Shown here piece by piece: positions 1-10,863 of a stretch of 64,000 nucleotides of DNA (positions within the stretch are counted from its first letter, which is position 1; every line of letters begins with the position of its first letter). A program made the position numbers and the translations under genes. Source of the DNA: Azorinus chamasolen (Eukaryota > Mollusca > Bivalvia > Cardiida > Solecurtidae); NCBI GenBank assembly GCA_963576725.1, contig OY755241.1, forward strand, positions 1,240,001 to 1,304,000, read 5' to 3'. The notes beneath the pieces were generated by a model that was given only the letters and a program-made list of their open reading frames with translations, searched no databases and was not told the DNA's origin.

Positions 1-143
1 TTATTGATATTATGTACTTGATTCTCAGTTTTTGTCATTCATGCTTTTTTTCAACTGACATCGAAAATAAACAAAAGTTCATCAAAACAGTATTATCTTT
101 AGACTCAAGATTACTATAATTAAGTTTATATAAGTTAACATAC

Positions 144-316
144 CATAGACGGACAAATCAAAATCTTGATCAGTTTCTCCAGCCACATTCTCTGCAACAC
201 AAGTGTATCGCCCTGTGTCTGATACTCTCGCCCTAACAATCTCCAGACGACGCCCATCAGCCACCAAGTTGATATTGGAATCAAGTTCAGGTGAAATCTT
301 TTCTCCATCTTTCAAC
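144..316 (-). CDS. HMCN1: Hemicentin-like exon 23: second half of Ig12
   Basis: 173 nt; acceptor CTCTTCAG, donor ATG|GTATGT; phase 2 in, phase 1 out, so the gene continues left of the window. It completes the core Trp, then LKDGEKISPELDSN, DTGRYTCVAENVAGE and FDLSVYG. It is very similar to exon 21 (RYTC-AENVAG, FDL-V-G). An H1 hairpin element starts about 24 bp upstream of the acceptor; the apparent ATG at 343-345 lies in that repeat and is not a start. Confidence 0.95.
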
Positions 317-339
317 CTGAAGAGTAAAGTCACTTCCGT

Positions 340-490
340 ATCCATGCTTATAAAACTTTTTAGTTGAGTCTGATCGAGTTCGTTCTCAAGTTTTTGATTG
401 GTCAGATTTGAGCCAAAGGCTCAAATCTGACCAATCAAAAGCTTGAGAACAAACTCAGACTCAAGTAAAAAGCTTTATAAGCATGGACCC
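340..490 (+). repeat. H1 hairpin element
   Basis: Inverted repeat TCCATGCTTATAAAA... / ...TTATAAGCATGGA with long arms (GATTGGTCAGATTTGAGCC and its complement) meeting at the centre. It belongs to a family with copies at about 7415, 16674, 23690, 39478 and 42669. Confidence 0.85.
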
Positions 491-540
491 AGCTCTCAAA
501 ATACAACTCAGCAGAGCTACAGAAAAAGGTGTGTACCCAA

Positions 541-660
541 GCGCCATTTCTCCATCAAACCCTATACTGTCACCACTCTTTAGTATCATCACTTCGAGAT
601 GATTCTAAAGAGTGGTCACAGTGTAGTGTGTGATGGAGAAACAAAGGAGTTACGCTTGAA
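541..660 (+). repeat. H2 hairpin element
   Basis: CCATCAAACCC...CCACTCTTTAG and its near-perfect complement around a CTTCGAGATG centre, followed by GATGGAGAAA. Confidence 0.8.
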
Positions 661-767
661 AGCAAAAGCAGCAATGCAAAAAGAGAAAATTGCAGACTTG
701 GTTTTATTGAGTCTGTTTATGAGCAGTTATTAAAAGTGCATCACTATTCACACCCTCTAGTGCCAGT

Positions 768-923
768 TTAACCCATTCCGGCATATTTATGCCTTTTGAC
801 GCTTTTGTGAAAGTCACTTTGTGAAACCATTGTGATAAATACAGCATTTGCTCCACAGATGCTTTATTTATCACAATGGTTTCAATACTGCACAAGTCTC
901 CCCCCCCCCCCCCCCCCCCCCCC
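768..923 (+). repeat. T1 MITE, truncated, ending in a C24 tract
   Basis: It starts TTAACCCATTCCGGCAT and contains the GAAACCATTGTGATAAA palindrome (centre deleted). It is cut off by a run of about 24 C at 900-923. Confidence 0.75.
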
Positions 924-1110
924 AACGTCAAAATTTAAAAGTCCCATAACCCCGCAGTTTATCATTGAACCAAAACAGGAATAAGATATGCACAAGTAGG
1001 CATGGTGCTGATAAATCCTATGAAGTTTCATTTAAATCTGACCAACGGTTTTGGAGAAACTACGCAGATTAACTTAAAATTGGACAGACAGACGAATGGA
1101 CATACCTTGT
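924..1110 (+). repeat. Pearl/Helitron-like tail fragment
   Basis: Contains the phrase 'TATGAAGTTTCATTTAAATCTGACC' in pieces, ending in a GGACAGACAGACGAATGGACA tract, the style of the monomer-plus-(ACAG)n repeats elsewhere in the window. Weak support for class. Confidence 0.4.
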
Positions 1111-1211
1111 GTGACTTTTCTTTTGTTTAAAATAGATACACAAGACAAGAAAATAGTTACACAAGTAAAGAAAGAACAATAGATCTTTTGTTCTCATAGT
1201 CACACAAGTAT

Positions 1212-2032
1212 ATTGTATTAGTGGATTTTTTCGCGAGAAGGAAATTTTCGCGATGTTCGCGTGTCCATCAAACACGCGTAAATATAATCCGCTAGTAAAT
1301 ATACTGCCACGGCCATTTGACACATGTATATCCTTAGTTTACGCTGTGTGCATGATTACGCAATATAGAAACAGGTATGGAAGGAGAATTTGTTCCAATT
1401 TGGTAATCGTGTATTCAAAGATACCGTTGTAAATTAATCGCAATAGCAGTGACTGCAGCTGACTAGTTTTTCTTCCCATTTATTCTTTAAAATACAAGTT
1501 TTTAAGACGAGGTCGAACTGACTGCGTTTTCGGCAAGTCGAAGTCAGTTTTCGTCTCCAATCTGTCTGTTAGCATGTAATTAAGAGTGTTTGCATTGAAG
1601 TCACACTTATCAGTCCGAGGTGTGAGTTGGATGATTGATCCGAATCCGCTAACGTATGTATGCCTAGTGATTGTGACAGAGGTAAATTACAGTGTTATGT
1701 GGGTAAATATTCACTGGTGTCAGACAATTATTCAAACTGTTTAAACAAACAACATACTCAAATGAGTGAAAGTTATTCTTTTATAAAACGCCATGTAAAT
1801 ATATATATTTCTCTCTGATTATCAGAGTTACTTAAGAGTTAACTTCCCTTAGTTAAGAATGTGCCATTTGCAATGGCTGTTTAACTAAAAAGATACAAAA
1901 CAACATGGTAAGATAAAGACGATATTTATTACATTTCCGTGAAAAATAAATTTTCACCCAGTTTCCGCAAATAATAAATTTGAGGTAGATTCGTGAAATT
2001 TGCGTCCCGCGTAAAAATCCACTTATATGGTA
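1212..2032 (+). mobile_element. Unclassified inverted-repeat element
   Basis: Left end AGTGGATTTTTTCGCGAG... and right end ...CGCGTAAAAATCCACTT are inverted copies, each followed inward by AAATTTCGCGA-like sequence. About 0.8 kb with no convincing ORF. I could not fix a target-site duplication. Confidence 0.5.
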
Positions 2033-2103
2033 TCTCCGTCCGCCTGGACAGACGCTACCCACAAAAAACATGTCTCCCCCATAAACTGAGGAAGTCATAA
2101 TCA

Positions 2104-2590
2104 CATAGGCAAATAGAGCAGACCCTGATCAGACGGCTCCTATAGGAACTGTCTGATCTGGGTCTACTCTATTTGCAAAGGCATAGAAAATCGTATTTAT
2201 AGAGTAATGGATTAACCTTTTAACACCTTTTCAAACACAGAAGGCCAAGATTGGATGGCTCCCATGATCAGGGTCTGCTCTGTTTGCTTTTGGAATAAAA
2301 TAGATCTGAATCTAATGTTTCTGTCATGACCTAAAAACAGTTTGTTAACTCTTTCCATCATATAAATGCTTTTTCTCGCATTTGTAAACAGAGTAGACCC
2401 AGATCAGACAGGAGCCGTCTGATCAGGGTCTGTTCTGTTTGCTAATGGAATTTGATAGACCTGTTTCTTTACTTTCTAAAATGGCTACAATGATCAACCT
2501 TCCATATTTTATTATAACTGTTTTGTCCATGAATATTCAGTATGTGTTGAAATTTGGACTAAACATAGAACAGGGAAACGGTGAATGTAC
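2104..2590 (+). repeat. Cluster of T3, partial T3 and T2 MITEs
   Basis: Three GATC-core palindromes (near 2140, 2265 and 2410), each flanked by GAGCAGACCCTGATC / GATCTGGGTCTACTC halves. The last copy has the T2 arm (TGAATATTCAGTA, then GAACAGGGAAA). Confidence 0.8.
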
Positions 2591-2699
2591 CAAACAAGAG
2601 CCACTAGCCGCCCCATTGCTCGTCTGATTTTGGGCTTGTCAGCTAAATTTCAACTTTTGAAATAAAAAAAAAGGCATTAACAATAAAAATTTGAAATCA

Positions 2700-2895
2700 A
2701 GAGTTAATAGTTCTTATGTAGGGGCCTTCTCCTCAACGAGATCTACCAATCTATGAAGTTTCATGTGGATACCTCTTATACTTTTTGAATAATGAGCCAC
2801 ATTAAAGTTTTTGCACGCCGACAACGCAGACAACAATGCCACGACCCAGTGATCACAATAGCTCGACTTCTCTTCGAAACAGACGAGCTAAAAAT
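2700..2895 (+). repeat. Dispersed Helitron-like repeat fragment
   Basis: Contains TATGAAGTTTCATGTGGATAC and ends with AGCTCGACTTCTCTTCGA...CAGACGAGCTA, a short hairpin also seen near 50925-50955. Confidence 0.45.
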
Positions 2896-2950
2896 AATCT
2901 AAACCATATCCATGATGTCATTATTTTTTACATATTTATCAGGTAGAGGG

Positions 2951-3200
2951 TTAACCCTTCGCTTGCTGAATTTTAAAATACATTTCTCCTTCTTTACCCA
3001 TGCCCTTTTGTATATTTACATATATCTTCACTGTGTACAAGTATTTTGCTGTGCAATCACTGCTGTGGAGTGCACTGGTTGCACAATCAACTTGTAAATA
3101 GTGCAGACCCTGATGAGACAGCTCCTGCAGGAGCTGTCTCATTTGGGTCTTCACTATTTACAGGTAGATATAGTGACGTGAACAGCAAGAGAAGGGTTAA
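2951..3200 (+). repeat. T4 MITE
   Basis: TTAACCCTTCGCTTGCT...AAGAGAAGGGTTAA with the central palindrome GAGACAGCTCCTGCAGGAGC. Other copies lie at 6466-7254 (split), 32124-32377 and 38193-38440. Confidence 0.85.
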
Positions 3201-3221
3201 GATACTGAGTAGTAAATCAAA

Positions 3222-3600
3222 ACTTACCATATCACATTAGGTCTAGGTACTTACCATATGACATTAGGTCTAGGTACTTACCATATCACATTAGGTCTTG
3301 GTATATACTTACCATATCACATTAGGTCTAGGTACCTACCATATCACATTAGGTCTAGGTACTTACCATATCACATTAGGTCTAGGTATACCACATCACA
3401 CTGGGTCTAGGTACTTACCATATCACATTAGGTCTAGGTACTTACCAATGTCACATTAGGTCTAGGTACTTACCATATCACATTAGGTCTAGGTATACCC
3501 TATCACATTAGGTCTAAGTACTTACCATATCACATTGGGTCTAGGTACTTACCATATCACATTAGGTCTAGGTACCTACCATATCACATTAGGTCTAGGT
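3222..3600 (-). repeat. Exon-derived 27-bp minisatellite, distal block (14 units)
   Basis: On the coding strand the unit is TACCTAGACCTAATGTGATA followed by TGGTAAG. It is identical to the last 22 nt of exon 22 plus the first 5 nt of its intron. I count 14 units here; 10 keep a canonical GGTAAG. Variants include 25- and 31-nt units (loss of GTAAG, or added TATA). Confidence 0.95.
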
Positions 3601-3601
3601 A

Positions 3602-4589
3602 CAGTGTAGCTCCATTACATCGCGGTCCGCTATTTCGCGAAAGCCAATATATCGCGGTCACGGCTTGGACCCCGTTTTTTCCCTATACATGCATACTAAA
3701 GTCAATAAAAGCTGAGTTGCAATAATTTCTGTATGTTTAAGAATTATATTTTTCATTTACAGGTCGCTATAATTGCGTAATCAGTGTCAATTAACACCAT
3801 CTATTGGACTTGTTATCGCGCTGCGTGTCAACACGCTGCGTCGGTGACAGAGGTGTGACACTAACAAACAAACAATGCTGAGTGAACAAGCGCATGTCAA
3901 GTTTCGCTCATTTTTGAGCATTAATTAGCAAACAAACCTGATTGAGTTATAACCATCACATCAATTAATCCATATTTATAGCAGTGAAGAGATACCAGTC
4001 ATTCACATTTTGATACCAAGCATCTACACATCTACCAGACGCTTACTTCCACTGCGATTCGTACCAGATAACAACGTACTCCAGACCATGTCGGTCAAGA
4101 AGAGAAAGAATTTCTCAATTAAAGAAAATGATTGATAATGAAATTAAAATTGTGAACTGTAAATCGATTTCATTGTTATTTCACTTACCTATACTTATTT
4201 CTTACATATAACCTAGAAAATCACATTTTATCCGCGTTCAGTTCGCTGAACACGAATTTAGTGTGACTTTCACGAATAGGTGATACACACGCCAAATGTT
4301 CTTCAAAATGGCTGCCGCTGTCAATACTAAATGTTGCAATTGCTATAATACACATGAACACGCTGATGCTAGGTATGACAGTACATAAAAGGACTGGTTT
4401 TCACAAGAAAAAACAAGGTATACAATCATGAAACCATGTTTATTGCATGAAAATGATAACAATAGAGTTTGGCAATGGAAATACATGTTGAATTTGGTTC
4501 AGCTCAGAATTGAGCTATATCGCGATCCGATCACATCGCGAATTTCATTCAGTGGACCCCAACTTCTGCGATATAATGGATCTGTACTG
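3602..4589. mobile_element. TA-flanked mariner/pogo-like TIR element
   Basis: 988 bp with TIRs CAGTGTAGCTCCATTACATC and, inverted on the right, CAGTACAGATCCATTATATC. It is flanked by a TA duplication (3600-3601, 4590-4591). Removing it restores an intact minisatellite unit (taggTActtacc), so insertion followed array expansion. No transposase ORF; non-autonomous. Confidence 0.88.
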
Positions 4590-5096
4590 TACTTACCATA
4601 TCACATTAGGTCTAGGTATACCATATCACATTAGGTCTAGGTACTTACCATATCACATTAGGTTTAGGTACTTACCATATCACATTAGGACTAGGTACTT
4701 ACCATATCACATTAGGTCTAGGTACCTACCATATCACATTAGGTCTAGGTACTTACCATATCACATTAGGACTAGGTACCTACCATATCACGTTAGGTCT
4801 AGGTACTTACCATATCACATTAGGTCTATGTACTTACCATATCACATTAGGTCTAGGTATATACTTACCATATCACATTAGGTCTAGGTACTTACCATAT
4901 CACATTAGGTCTAGGTATATACTTACCATATCACATTAGGTCTAGGTACTTACCATATCACATTAGGTCTAGGTACTTACCATATCACATTAGGTCTAGG
5001 TACTTACCATATCACATTAGGTCTAGGTATATACTTACCATATCACATTAGGTCTAGGTATATACTTACCCTATCACATTAGGTCTAGGTACTTAC
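4590..5096 (-). repeat. Exon-derived 27-bp minisatellite, exon-proximal block (18 intronic units)
   Basis: Continues the array up to the exon 22 donor. Eighteen intronic units precede the exonic copy, and 15 of them keep GGTAAG. Units are mostly 27 nt, with some 31-nt units (GTAAGTATATACC) and one 25-nt unit. Every unit carries the in-frame TAA of the donor. Confidence 0.95.
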
Positions 5097-5211
5097 CATA
5101 TCACATTAGGTCTAGGTATTCCTGTCACAGGACAGTTCAGATAGACACTGTTATCTATGATGATTGTGTTGTTTTCTGGTGAGGCTGAGTCTCCATCTAC
5201 TTTTGGTGGAA
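5097..5211 (-). CDS. HMCN1: Hemicentin-like exon 22: first half of Ig12, source of a minisatellite
   Basis: 115 nt; acceptor CTTACAG, donor ATG|GTAAGT; phase 1 in, phase 2 out within the core Trp codon. It encodes VPPKVDGDSASPENNT, VYLNCPVTGIPRPNVI and then the split Trp. Its last 22 nt plus the first 5 intron nt (GTAAG) form the unit of a 27-bp minisatellite that fills the downstream intron. The exonic copy encodes GIPRPNVIW, the Ig consensus GxPxPxxxW, so the exon is the source and the array the derivative. In this frame the GTAAGT donor gives an immediate TAA stop if it is not spliced. Confidence 0.94.
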
Positions 5212-5257
5212 CTGTAAGAATAAAACTTCAACCATTAATTCCATAGTTACATGTATG

Positions 5258-5489
5258 CCATTTCACCCTTTCCTCCATAAATACGCATTTCTACGCCTCT
5301 GTAAAAGTCACTTTATGAAACCATTGTGATAAATAGAGTATTTGCTCCTATAGGAGCAAATGCTCTATTTATCACAATGGTTTCAAACTACAAAATTCTA
5401 AAATTTTACTTTTCTCTAGTAAATGCTCCTTTAGGGTAGATTCATTCAAAGAGGTTGGGTCTAAAATAGCCTATGGAGGAAACGGTTAA
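5258..5489 (+). repeat. T1 MITE
   Basis: Palindrome GAAACCATTGTGATAAA...GGTTTC with the TTTGCTCCTATAGGAGCAAA centre, then the arm GTAAATGCTCC...TTCAAAGAGGTTGGG and end ACGGTTAA. Confidence 0.85.
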
Positions 5490-6086
5490 CTGAATAACAC
5501 CTTGGTAAACAGAGTAGACCCAGATCAGATAACACATGTAGACCTTGATTGGCTCCTGCAAGTGCATTTAACTCTCTGCAAGCTAAATAATTTTTCGTCA
5601 GTAACAAATGTCATGTGCTTCAACCTCATAAGCTAATTTTAGATCAAACCTCTTTGAATAAATCTACCGAAAAGGAGCATGAACTAGAAAAAAGGAATAT
5701 TTTAGAATTGTATAGTTTTTAAACCATTGTGATAAATTGAGCATTTGCTCCTATGGAGCAAATGCTCTATTTATCACAATGGTTTCATGATGTGACTTTA
5801 ACCTTTCCCTGTTCTGTACTTAGGCCAAATTTGAATATCTACTGAATAATCATTAACAAAATAGTTATAAAGAAATCTGGAAGGTGGAGCATTGTAGACA
5901 TTTTAGAAAGTAAAGAAACAGATCTATCAAATTATGTTAGCTAACAGAGCAGACTCTGATCAGACGGCTAGTCTAGGAGCCCTCTTATCTGGGTCTACTC
6001 TGTTTGCAAAGGCGTGAGAACACGTTTATAAGAGGGAAAGGGTTAACAGAGGCGTCAAAAGGCATCGGTATGAGGGAATGGGTTAA
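5490..6086 (+). repeat. T2 fragment, T1 and T2 MITEs
   Basis: Fragment GTAAACAGAGTAGACCC (about 5505), T1 palindrome at about 5718-5790, and T2 at about 5798-6045 ending GAGGGAAAGGGTTAA. A T1 tail, GGCGTCAAAAGGCATCGG...GGGTTAA, follows. Confidence 0.8.
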
Positions 6087-6430
6087 AGTAAACTTTCTCT
6101 CATTTCTTTGCAAAAATATAATCAAAGTATCAAACAGTTCGTTCCTGATGAGACACCACATTATGCGGCATCTCACCTGGATCCTTTGCACAGGTAATCA
6201 TGATTTCACCACCAGCATGCAAAGAGTAAAATACCGGTACACCTTTTGCAAAGTAACACCATTGATAACTTTTGCAGAGTAACACCTTTGGCACCTTTGC
6301 AAGGTAACACTTTTGTATAGTATACCCAGACCAGACCTGAAGAGGCCTTTAAAAACTGGTATGCCTTTCAACCCTTTCCTCCATGAATATTCATGTAAAA
6401 AATATGACGTCAAGAGTATGAATTACATTA
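6086..6430 (+). repeat. T5-like and T3 fragments
   Basis: TTCCTGATGAGACACC...GGCATCTCACCTGGATCC resembles the T5 core at 36530. A short repeated TTTGCAAAGTAACACC phrase (three to four times, 6245-6310) and a T3 arm (CTCCATGAATATTCATG) follow. Confidence 0.6.
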
Positions 6431-6465
6431 ATGTGTTATAATAGCACATGGACACAGGATTTTAT

Positions 6466-7254
6466 TACCCGTTCGCTTGCTATTCGCGTCAATATACCTG
6501 CCTGTAAATAGTGAAGACCCAGATGAGACAGCTCCTGAAGGAGCTGTCTCATCAGGGTCTGCACTATTTACAAGTTGATTGTGCAACCAGTGCACTCCAC
6601 AGTAGTGATTGCACAGAGAAATACACTTAGACAGTGAAGGTATATGTAATTTTATCATGCAACGTCACCGAATACTGTCACTTCCTACTAGCATAATATT
6701 TTCCACGTCGACGCTGTATTTTGTGAGGTATAGTGCATGTGTACTGACCCGACTGGAATGCAAGTTTGGTTCAGCCAATAGGAGGAAAACAGAAGGACGA
6801 AAAAGGCATAATTAAATATAAACATCAAATTAACACATTTTCTCACCTTTGTCTCAACTATCTGTCCATATAAAAGGATTAAATCAAGTTTGTTTATGTT
6901 GTAAAAGTCGATGACGTCACTGCATGCCAATATGACGTCACGTAATTCGTATTTGCATGTATTTTCATTCAGGGGACGAAACCGCTTTAGCAATCTTTCT
7001 TTTTCTTCATTTTCTCCATTTTTCTTGGAGTTGCATGATAAAAGAATTACTATGCTAGTAGTTTGGAAGTTCAGCTGTATTTTGGCTCGTCAGAAAAGTA
7101 GTTAAATGCTCGCCAAGGCTCACATTTAACAACTTTTCTAACTCACCAAAATACAGCTGAACTTCCAAACTACTAGCATAGTAATTCTTATATACAACAG
7201 GGCATGGGTAAAGAAGGAGAAATGTATTTTAAAATTCAGCAAGCGAAGGGTTAA
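6466..7254 (+). repeat. T4 MITE split by a nested foldback insertion
   Basis: T4 halves (6466 to about 6655 and about 7187-7254) are separated by about 0.53 kb. The insert ends in a hairpin with roughly 72-bp arms (about 7040-7110 and 7114-7184; GCTAGTAGTTTGGAAGTTC and its complement). A near-duplicate GTAATTYTTAT flanks the insert. Confidence 0.75.
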
Positions 7255-7740
7255 CATGGCAGAAACTGTTGAATCATACTGTATATGTATATATATATGA
7301 TATCATTAGACCCAAATCAGATGGCTCCTATAGGATTTGGGTCTAATTTGTTTGCAAAGGTGTAGAAAGGTGTATCTATGGAGGTAAAGGTTAACATCTT
7401 TGTAAATAGATTAGGGTCCATGCTTATAAAGCTTTTAGTTGAGTCTGAGTTTCGTTCTCAAGCTTTTGATTGGTCAGATTTGAGTTCTCAAGCTTTTGAT
7501 TGGTCAGATTTGAGCCTTTGGCTCAAATCTGACCAATCAAAAGCTTGAGAACGATCTCAGGCTCAACTAAAAGCTTTATAAGCATGGACCCAGATCATGA
7601 CCACTTTGCTCCTCTAGCAGCCATTATCAAGGTCTGTTTTGTTTGCTTATGAAATAATATAGACCTAATTCTACACTTTGAGCCATGGTAAAAAAAATCT
7701 CTTACACATAATGTCATTATAAAAATTAGCTAATTAATAT
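7255..7740 (+). repeat. T3 MITEs with a nested H1 hairpin
   Basis: One T3 copy ends at about 7394. The next carries an H1 hairpin (about 7415-7590) in place of its core, leaving GATTAG on the left and CAGATCATGACC on the right. Confidence 0.8.
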
Positions 7741-7969
7741 TAACCCATTACCTCATAGGCTATTTTTAGATACAACCTCTTTGAATAAATCTACCAAAAA
7801 AGGAGCAGTAACTAGAGTAAAGGAAAATTTTAGAATTTTGTAGTTTGAAACCATTGTGATAAATAGAGCATTTGCTCCTATAGGAGCAAATGCTCTATTT
7901 ATCACAATGGTTTCTAAAAGTGATGGTTACAGAGTCGTCAAAAGCCGTCAGTATGAGGGAATGGGTTAA
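7740..7969 (+). repeat. T1 MITE with a 68-bp perfect palindrome
   Basis: Full-length reference copy: TTAACCCATTACCTCATAGG...TATGAGGGAATGGGTTAA. Positions 7847-7914 are a perfect 34+34 palindrome centred on CTATAG. TTAA occurs at both ends, consistent with a TTAA target. Confidence 0.92.
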
Positions 7970-8295
7970 TAGTAATTATTTTTTACATGAATATTTGTAA
8001 AACAAACATATAAATAGTCTGAAACCAAATAAGTTGCACATTTAAAAGTACATGTATGAGAAACGCAGGAAACACCACATACGAAACACGGCATCTGATC
8101 AGGTCATAAACTATATGCCAACAAAACAATACAGGCTCTGATGGGTGGCAGAAAGGTGCAAATCTTTACCAAGATCTACCTTTTGTTTTGTTTTTGTTTA
8201 GTGAAAAAAGTGCATTTCCCTGTTCTATATTTAGTCCAAGTTTCAATAACTACTGAATATTCAAATATAACAAATTACCCAAATACTAAAATCAT

Positions 8296-8425
8296 CATTT
8301 TACCATCAATCTATACCGTGAACACTCTTTAGAATCGTCTCTTCAAGACGATTCTAAAGAGTAGTTACAGTATAGGGGTTGGTGGAGAAAGAAAGGAGCT
8401 ATTGTTGAAAACGTTTAAAGTTACG
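8296..8425 (+). repeat. H2 hairpin element
   Basis: CACTCTTTAGAATCGTCTC / GACGATTCTAAAGAG hairpin with the GGTGGAGAAAGAAAGGAGCT arm. It lies about 80 bp from the exon 21 donor. Confidence 0.8.
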
Positions 8426-8507
8426 CAGCTTATCTGGAACTCTGTTTTACTAAATGGTCCAAGAAGCGTGCGCTGTATTTCCTATGACACAAATGAATAT
8501 TTCTCAC

Positions 8508-8677
8508 CATGTACATCGAGATCAAAACTTTTCTCCACCTGTCCTGCTACGTTCTCTGCTATGCATGTGTACCTGGCAGTGTCTTCTACTTCTGCGTCAA
8601 CCACCGTCAAAACTTTCCCATCAGCAGAGATTGACAGACGTGGATCTAAAGAGTTTTTGTCCAATTCTATGTTGTCT
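8508..8677 (-). CDS. HMCN1: Hemicentin-like exon 21: second half of Ig11
   Basis: 170 nt; acceptor TTTCATAG, donor ATG|GTGAGA; phase 2 in, phase 1 out. It encodes DNIELDKNSLDPRLSI, TARYTCIAENVAG and FDLDVHG. An open frame continues upstream of the acceptor, but that extension lies in repeat sequence and was excluded. A pearl-like array begins about 20 bp upstream. Confidence 0.94.
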
Positions 8678-8694
8678 CTATGAAACGAGAGGAT

Positions 8695-9600
8695 CATATA
8701 TGGAAACCTTGACCTGATTTCATGTATCCTTGTATCAATTAAAAGACCTTCACCCAAGCTATCTGCATACCAAACATAAATTGTCTAGCATATGCAGTTC
8801 AGGAGTTATACATGTAACAAAATTTTAATGACAGCCAAGTTTTCAAAATAGCACCCTTGACCTTGACCTGATTTCAGGTATCTTTATGTCATCTGTAAGG
8901 TCCCTACCAAAGCTATCTGAATACCAAGGATGAATTGTCTAGTATTCGTGGATCAGAAGTTATAGCAAAATGTTAAAGTTTGTTATAAAAAGCCAAGTTT
9001 TCAAAATAGTGACCTTGTCCTCAACCCAATTTCATGTATCCTTGTATCAACTGAAAGGCATTCACCAAAGCTATCTCCATACCATATATGAATTGTCTTA
9101 GTTTGTCTAGCATATGTGGTTCAGAAGTTAAGACAAAATGTTGAAGTTTTTCAATGATGGCCAACTTGTCAAAATAGTGACCTTGACCTTGACTTAATTC
9201 CAAATATCTTTATACCAACTGAAAGGCATTTACCAAAGTCACATGTACATACCAAAGATGAATTGCCTAGCCTTTGTAGTTGAGAAGTTCTAGCAATGTT
9301 AAAGTTTGTTAAGAATGGCAAAGTTTTCTAAATAGTGACCTTGACCTGATTTCATGTATCCTTGTATCAAGTAAAAGGCCTAGGCATATCGAATACAAAT
9401 TGTCTAGCTTAAGTAATTCAGAAGTTTTTTTAAGCAATGTCAAAGTTTTGCTAACAATGGAACGCCACCTGCATGCCCGCCAACCTGCCCTCCCACAAGC
9501 GCAGTTTTCACCAAACTATATGCCGATAATTTTTCTCGAAAAATCTAGCTACAAATTTTTTGAAATCAAAATGGAACAAATGTGAAAGGGGTAAGCAGGT
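8695..9600 (+). repeat. Pearl-like tandem array (~155-bp monomers)
   Basis: About five diverged monomers, each with CAAAATAGTGACCTTGACC, TTTCATGTATCCTTGTATC and AAGCTATCT..ATACCA. A GC-richer right end contains CCTGCATGCCCGCCAACCTG. A homologous array lies at 28320-29110. Bivalve pearl elements are built from ~160-bp tandem cores; assignment is by architecture only. Confidence 0.7.
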
Positions 9601-9685
9601 GGGATAATGGGGTGGAGGAGTGAGGGAGGAAGGATAGCCTAGTTTGTAACCCTTTTTGCTACAAATAGCACCAAATGTATTCTGG

Positions 9686-10784
9686 CTGTGTTCACGTTTA
9701 CGCCGTAATCATATCTACTTACGCAAAGACATTGGCCGGGACTCAGAATTTCGAAGGTCGTCGAGTGCCTGTGACTCAACGCTAAAACGCCAGTTCTTAA
9801 AGCTGATATTTACTATTCTGGTACTCTGGTCAGTATTTTAGGTTTTGAACAGTTGAAATAATTAATATTATGCATCACTGACATCAAATTATCATTAATA
9901 ATAAAATTTTAATAGATTTATTGCACGAGTACAGTTGGGGTTTTTAACATTTGCATATATCGAGTGGCGTTTCATTATCTAGATCTATTGCTTAGCCGCG
10001 GGTTAAACGTGCTCGTATAGCAACGGCACGATGAGTAATGATGGCGTCTCCACCTAAACACACCCGTCGCTTCCAAGAAGCGTGGTTGATAGACTCGTTG
10101 ATAAAATAGGCGACTAGAGGGTCGAGTCCACCAATTCATTCTAATGAAATGCAGCATCTGTGTTACTACCCATCACATCAGGTAGCACAGATTATGAACG
10201 CAGCTTGCTTGCACGCCATAGATCTGCAACGGCCATCGACGGGCCTTGGAAATCAAAATCGCTCCGAAACTCTGGCTAAAACTGTATATGTCATAGTGCA
10301 TAACAACGTCACGTTACACGTGTACCCTCATTACTTTGGTAAGAGAATCTTCAGTGAATTTCCTATTGCTTTATTTTACTTATTTCATATGCATTGTCTA
10401 TTGCTATTTGAACATAATGATGTGAACTTCAGCAAACTATGTGGTACAAATACACTGTAACTGAAACATTGATAATTCTCATCCAACGATTAATGTACTA
10501 ATATCATGCATGAAACTACCACAATTCAATATATTTTTACAAATAAAAACAATAGATCTAGTTACAAAAACAAGTTTCAACTAGTTGTTTAGAAAAGTTT
10601 GCTGAAAGATAATAGAAATATGTTAAAACAATGAAAATATATAGATCTAGCATTTTCAATATAAGATCGTGCATTTTTAATTGAAGAAAAAACTGGGACT
10701 CAACTTGGATTCAACGGGACTCTAGTTTTTCAAGGGCACTGAGTCCCTGGGACTCGGCGAAAATCAAGGCTAGCGTGAACACTG
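9686..10784. mobile_element. CAGTGTTC-ended TIR element, 6-bp duplication
   Basis: 1,099 bp with ends CTGTGTTCACGTTTACG and CGCTAGCGTGAACACTG. It is flanked by TTCTGG (9680-9685, 10785-10790). GGGACTC motifs are repeated near both ends. It is related to 18709-22989; no transposase ORF is visible. Confidence 0.82.
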
Positions 10785-10863
10785 TTCTGGTGTATATTAA
10801 TCACATACTTTACCATACGGACAAGTGGTTTTTTTTTATGGTGTTCCTAGTATTAGTGATATA

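Noticed and set aside
82..345. ATG of the open frame that contains exon 23, taken as a gene start
   Set aside because: The ATG lies in the H1 repeat upstream of a good acceptor, and the frame joins exon 22 in phase 2.
704..931. ORF with a polyglycine run
   Set aside because: Translation of the C24 tract and a T1 MITE.
4510..4881. 123-aa ORF with a repeating YLPYHIRSR nonapeptide
   Set aside because: It is the antisense translation of the 27-bp minisatellite; the period divisible by three keeps the frame open.
3222..5116. CRISPR-like regular repeats
   Set aside because: Units are head-to-tail with no spacers, and the genome is eukaryotic.
7847..7914. Pre-microRNA hairpin
   Set aside because: Perfect DNA palindrome without a loop, repeated dozens of times with TTAA ends; better explained as a MITE core, although processing to small RNA is possible.
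8482..8757. Longer exon 21 including the upstream open frame
   Set aside because: The upstream part is pearl-like repeat and intron; TTTCATAG at the start of the Ig homology gives the correct phase with exon 20.
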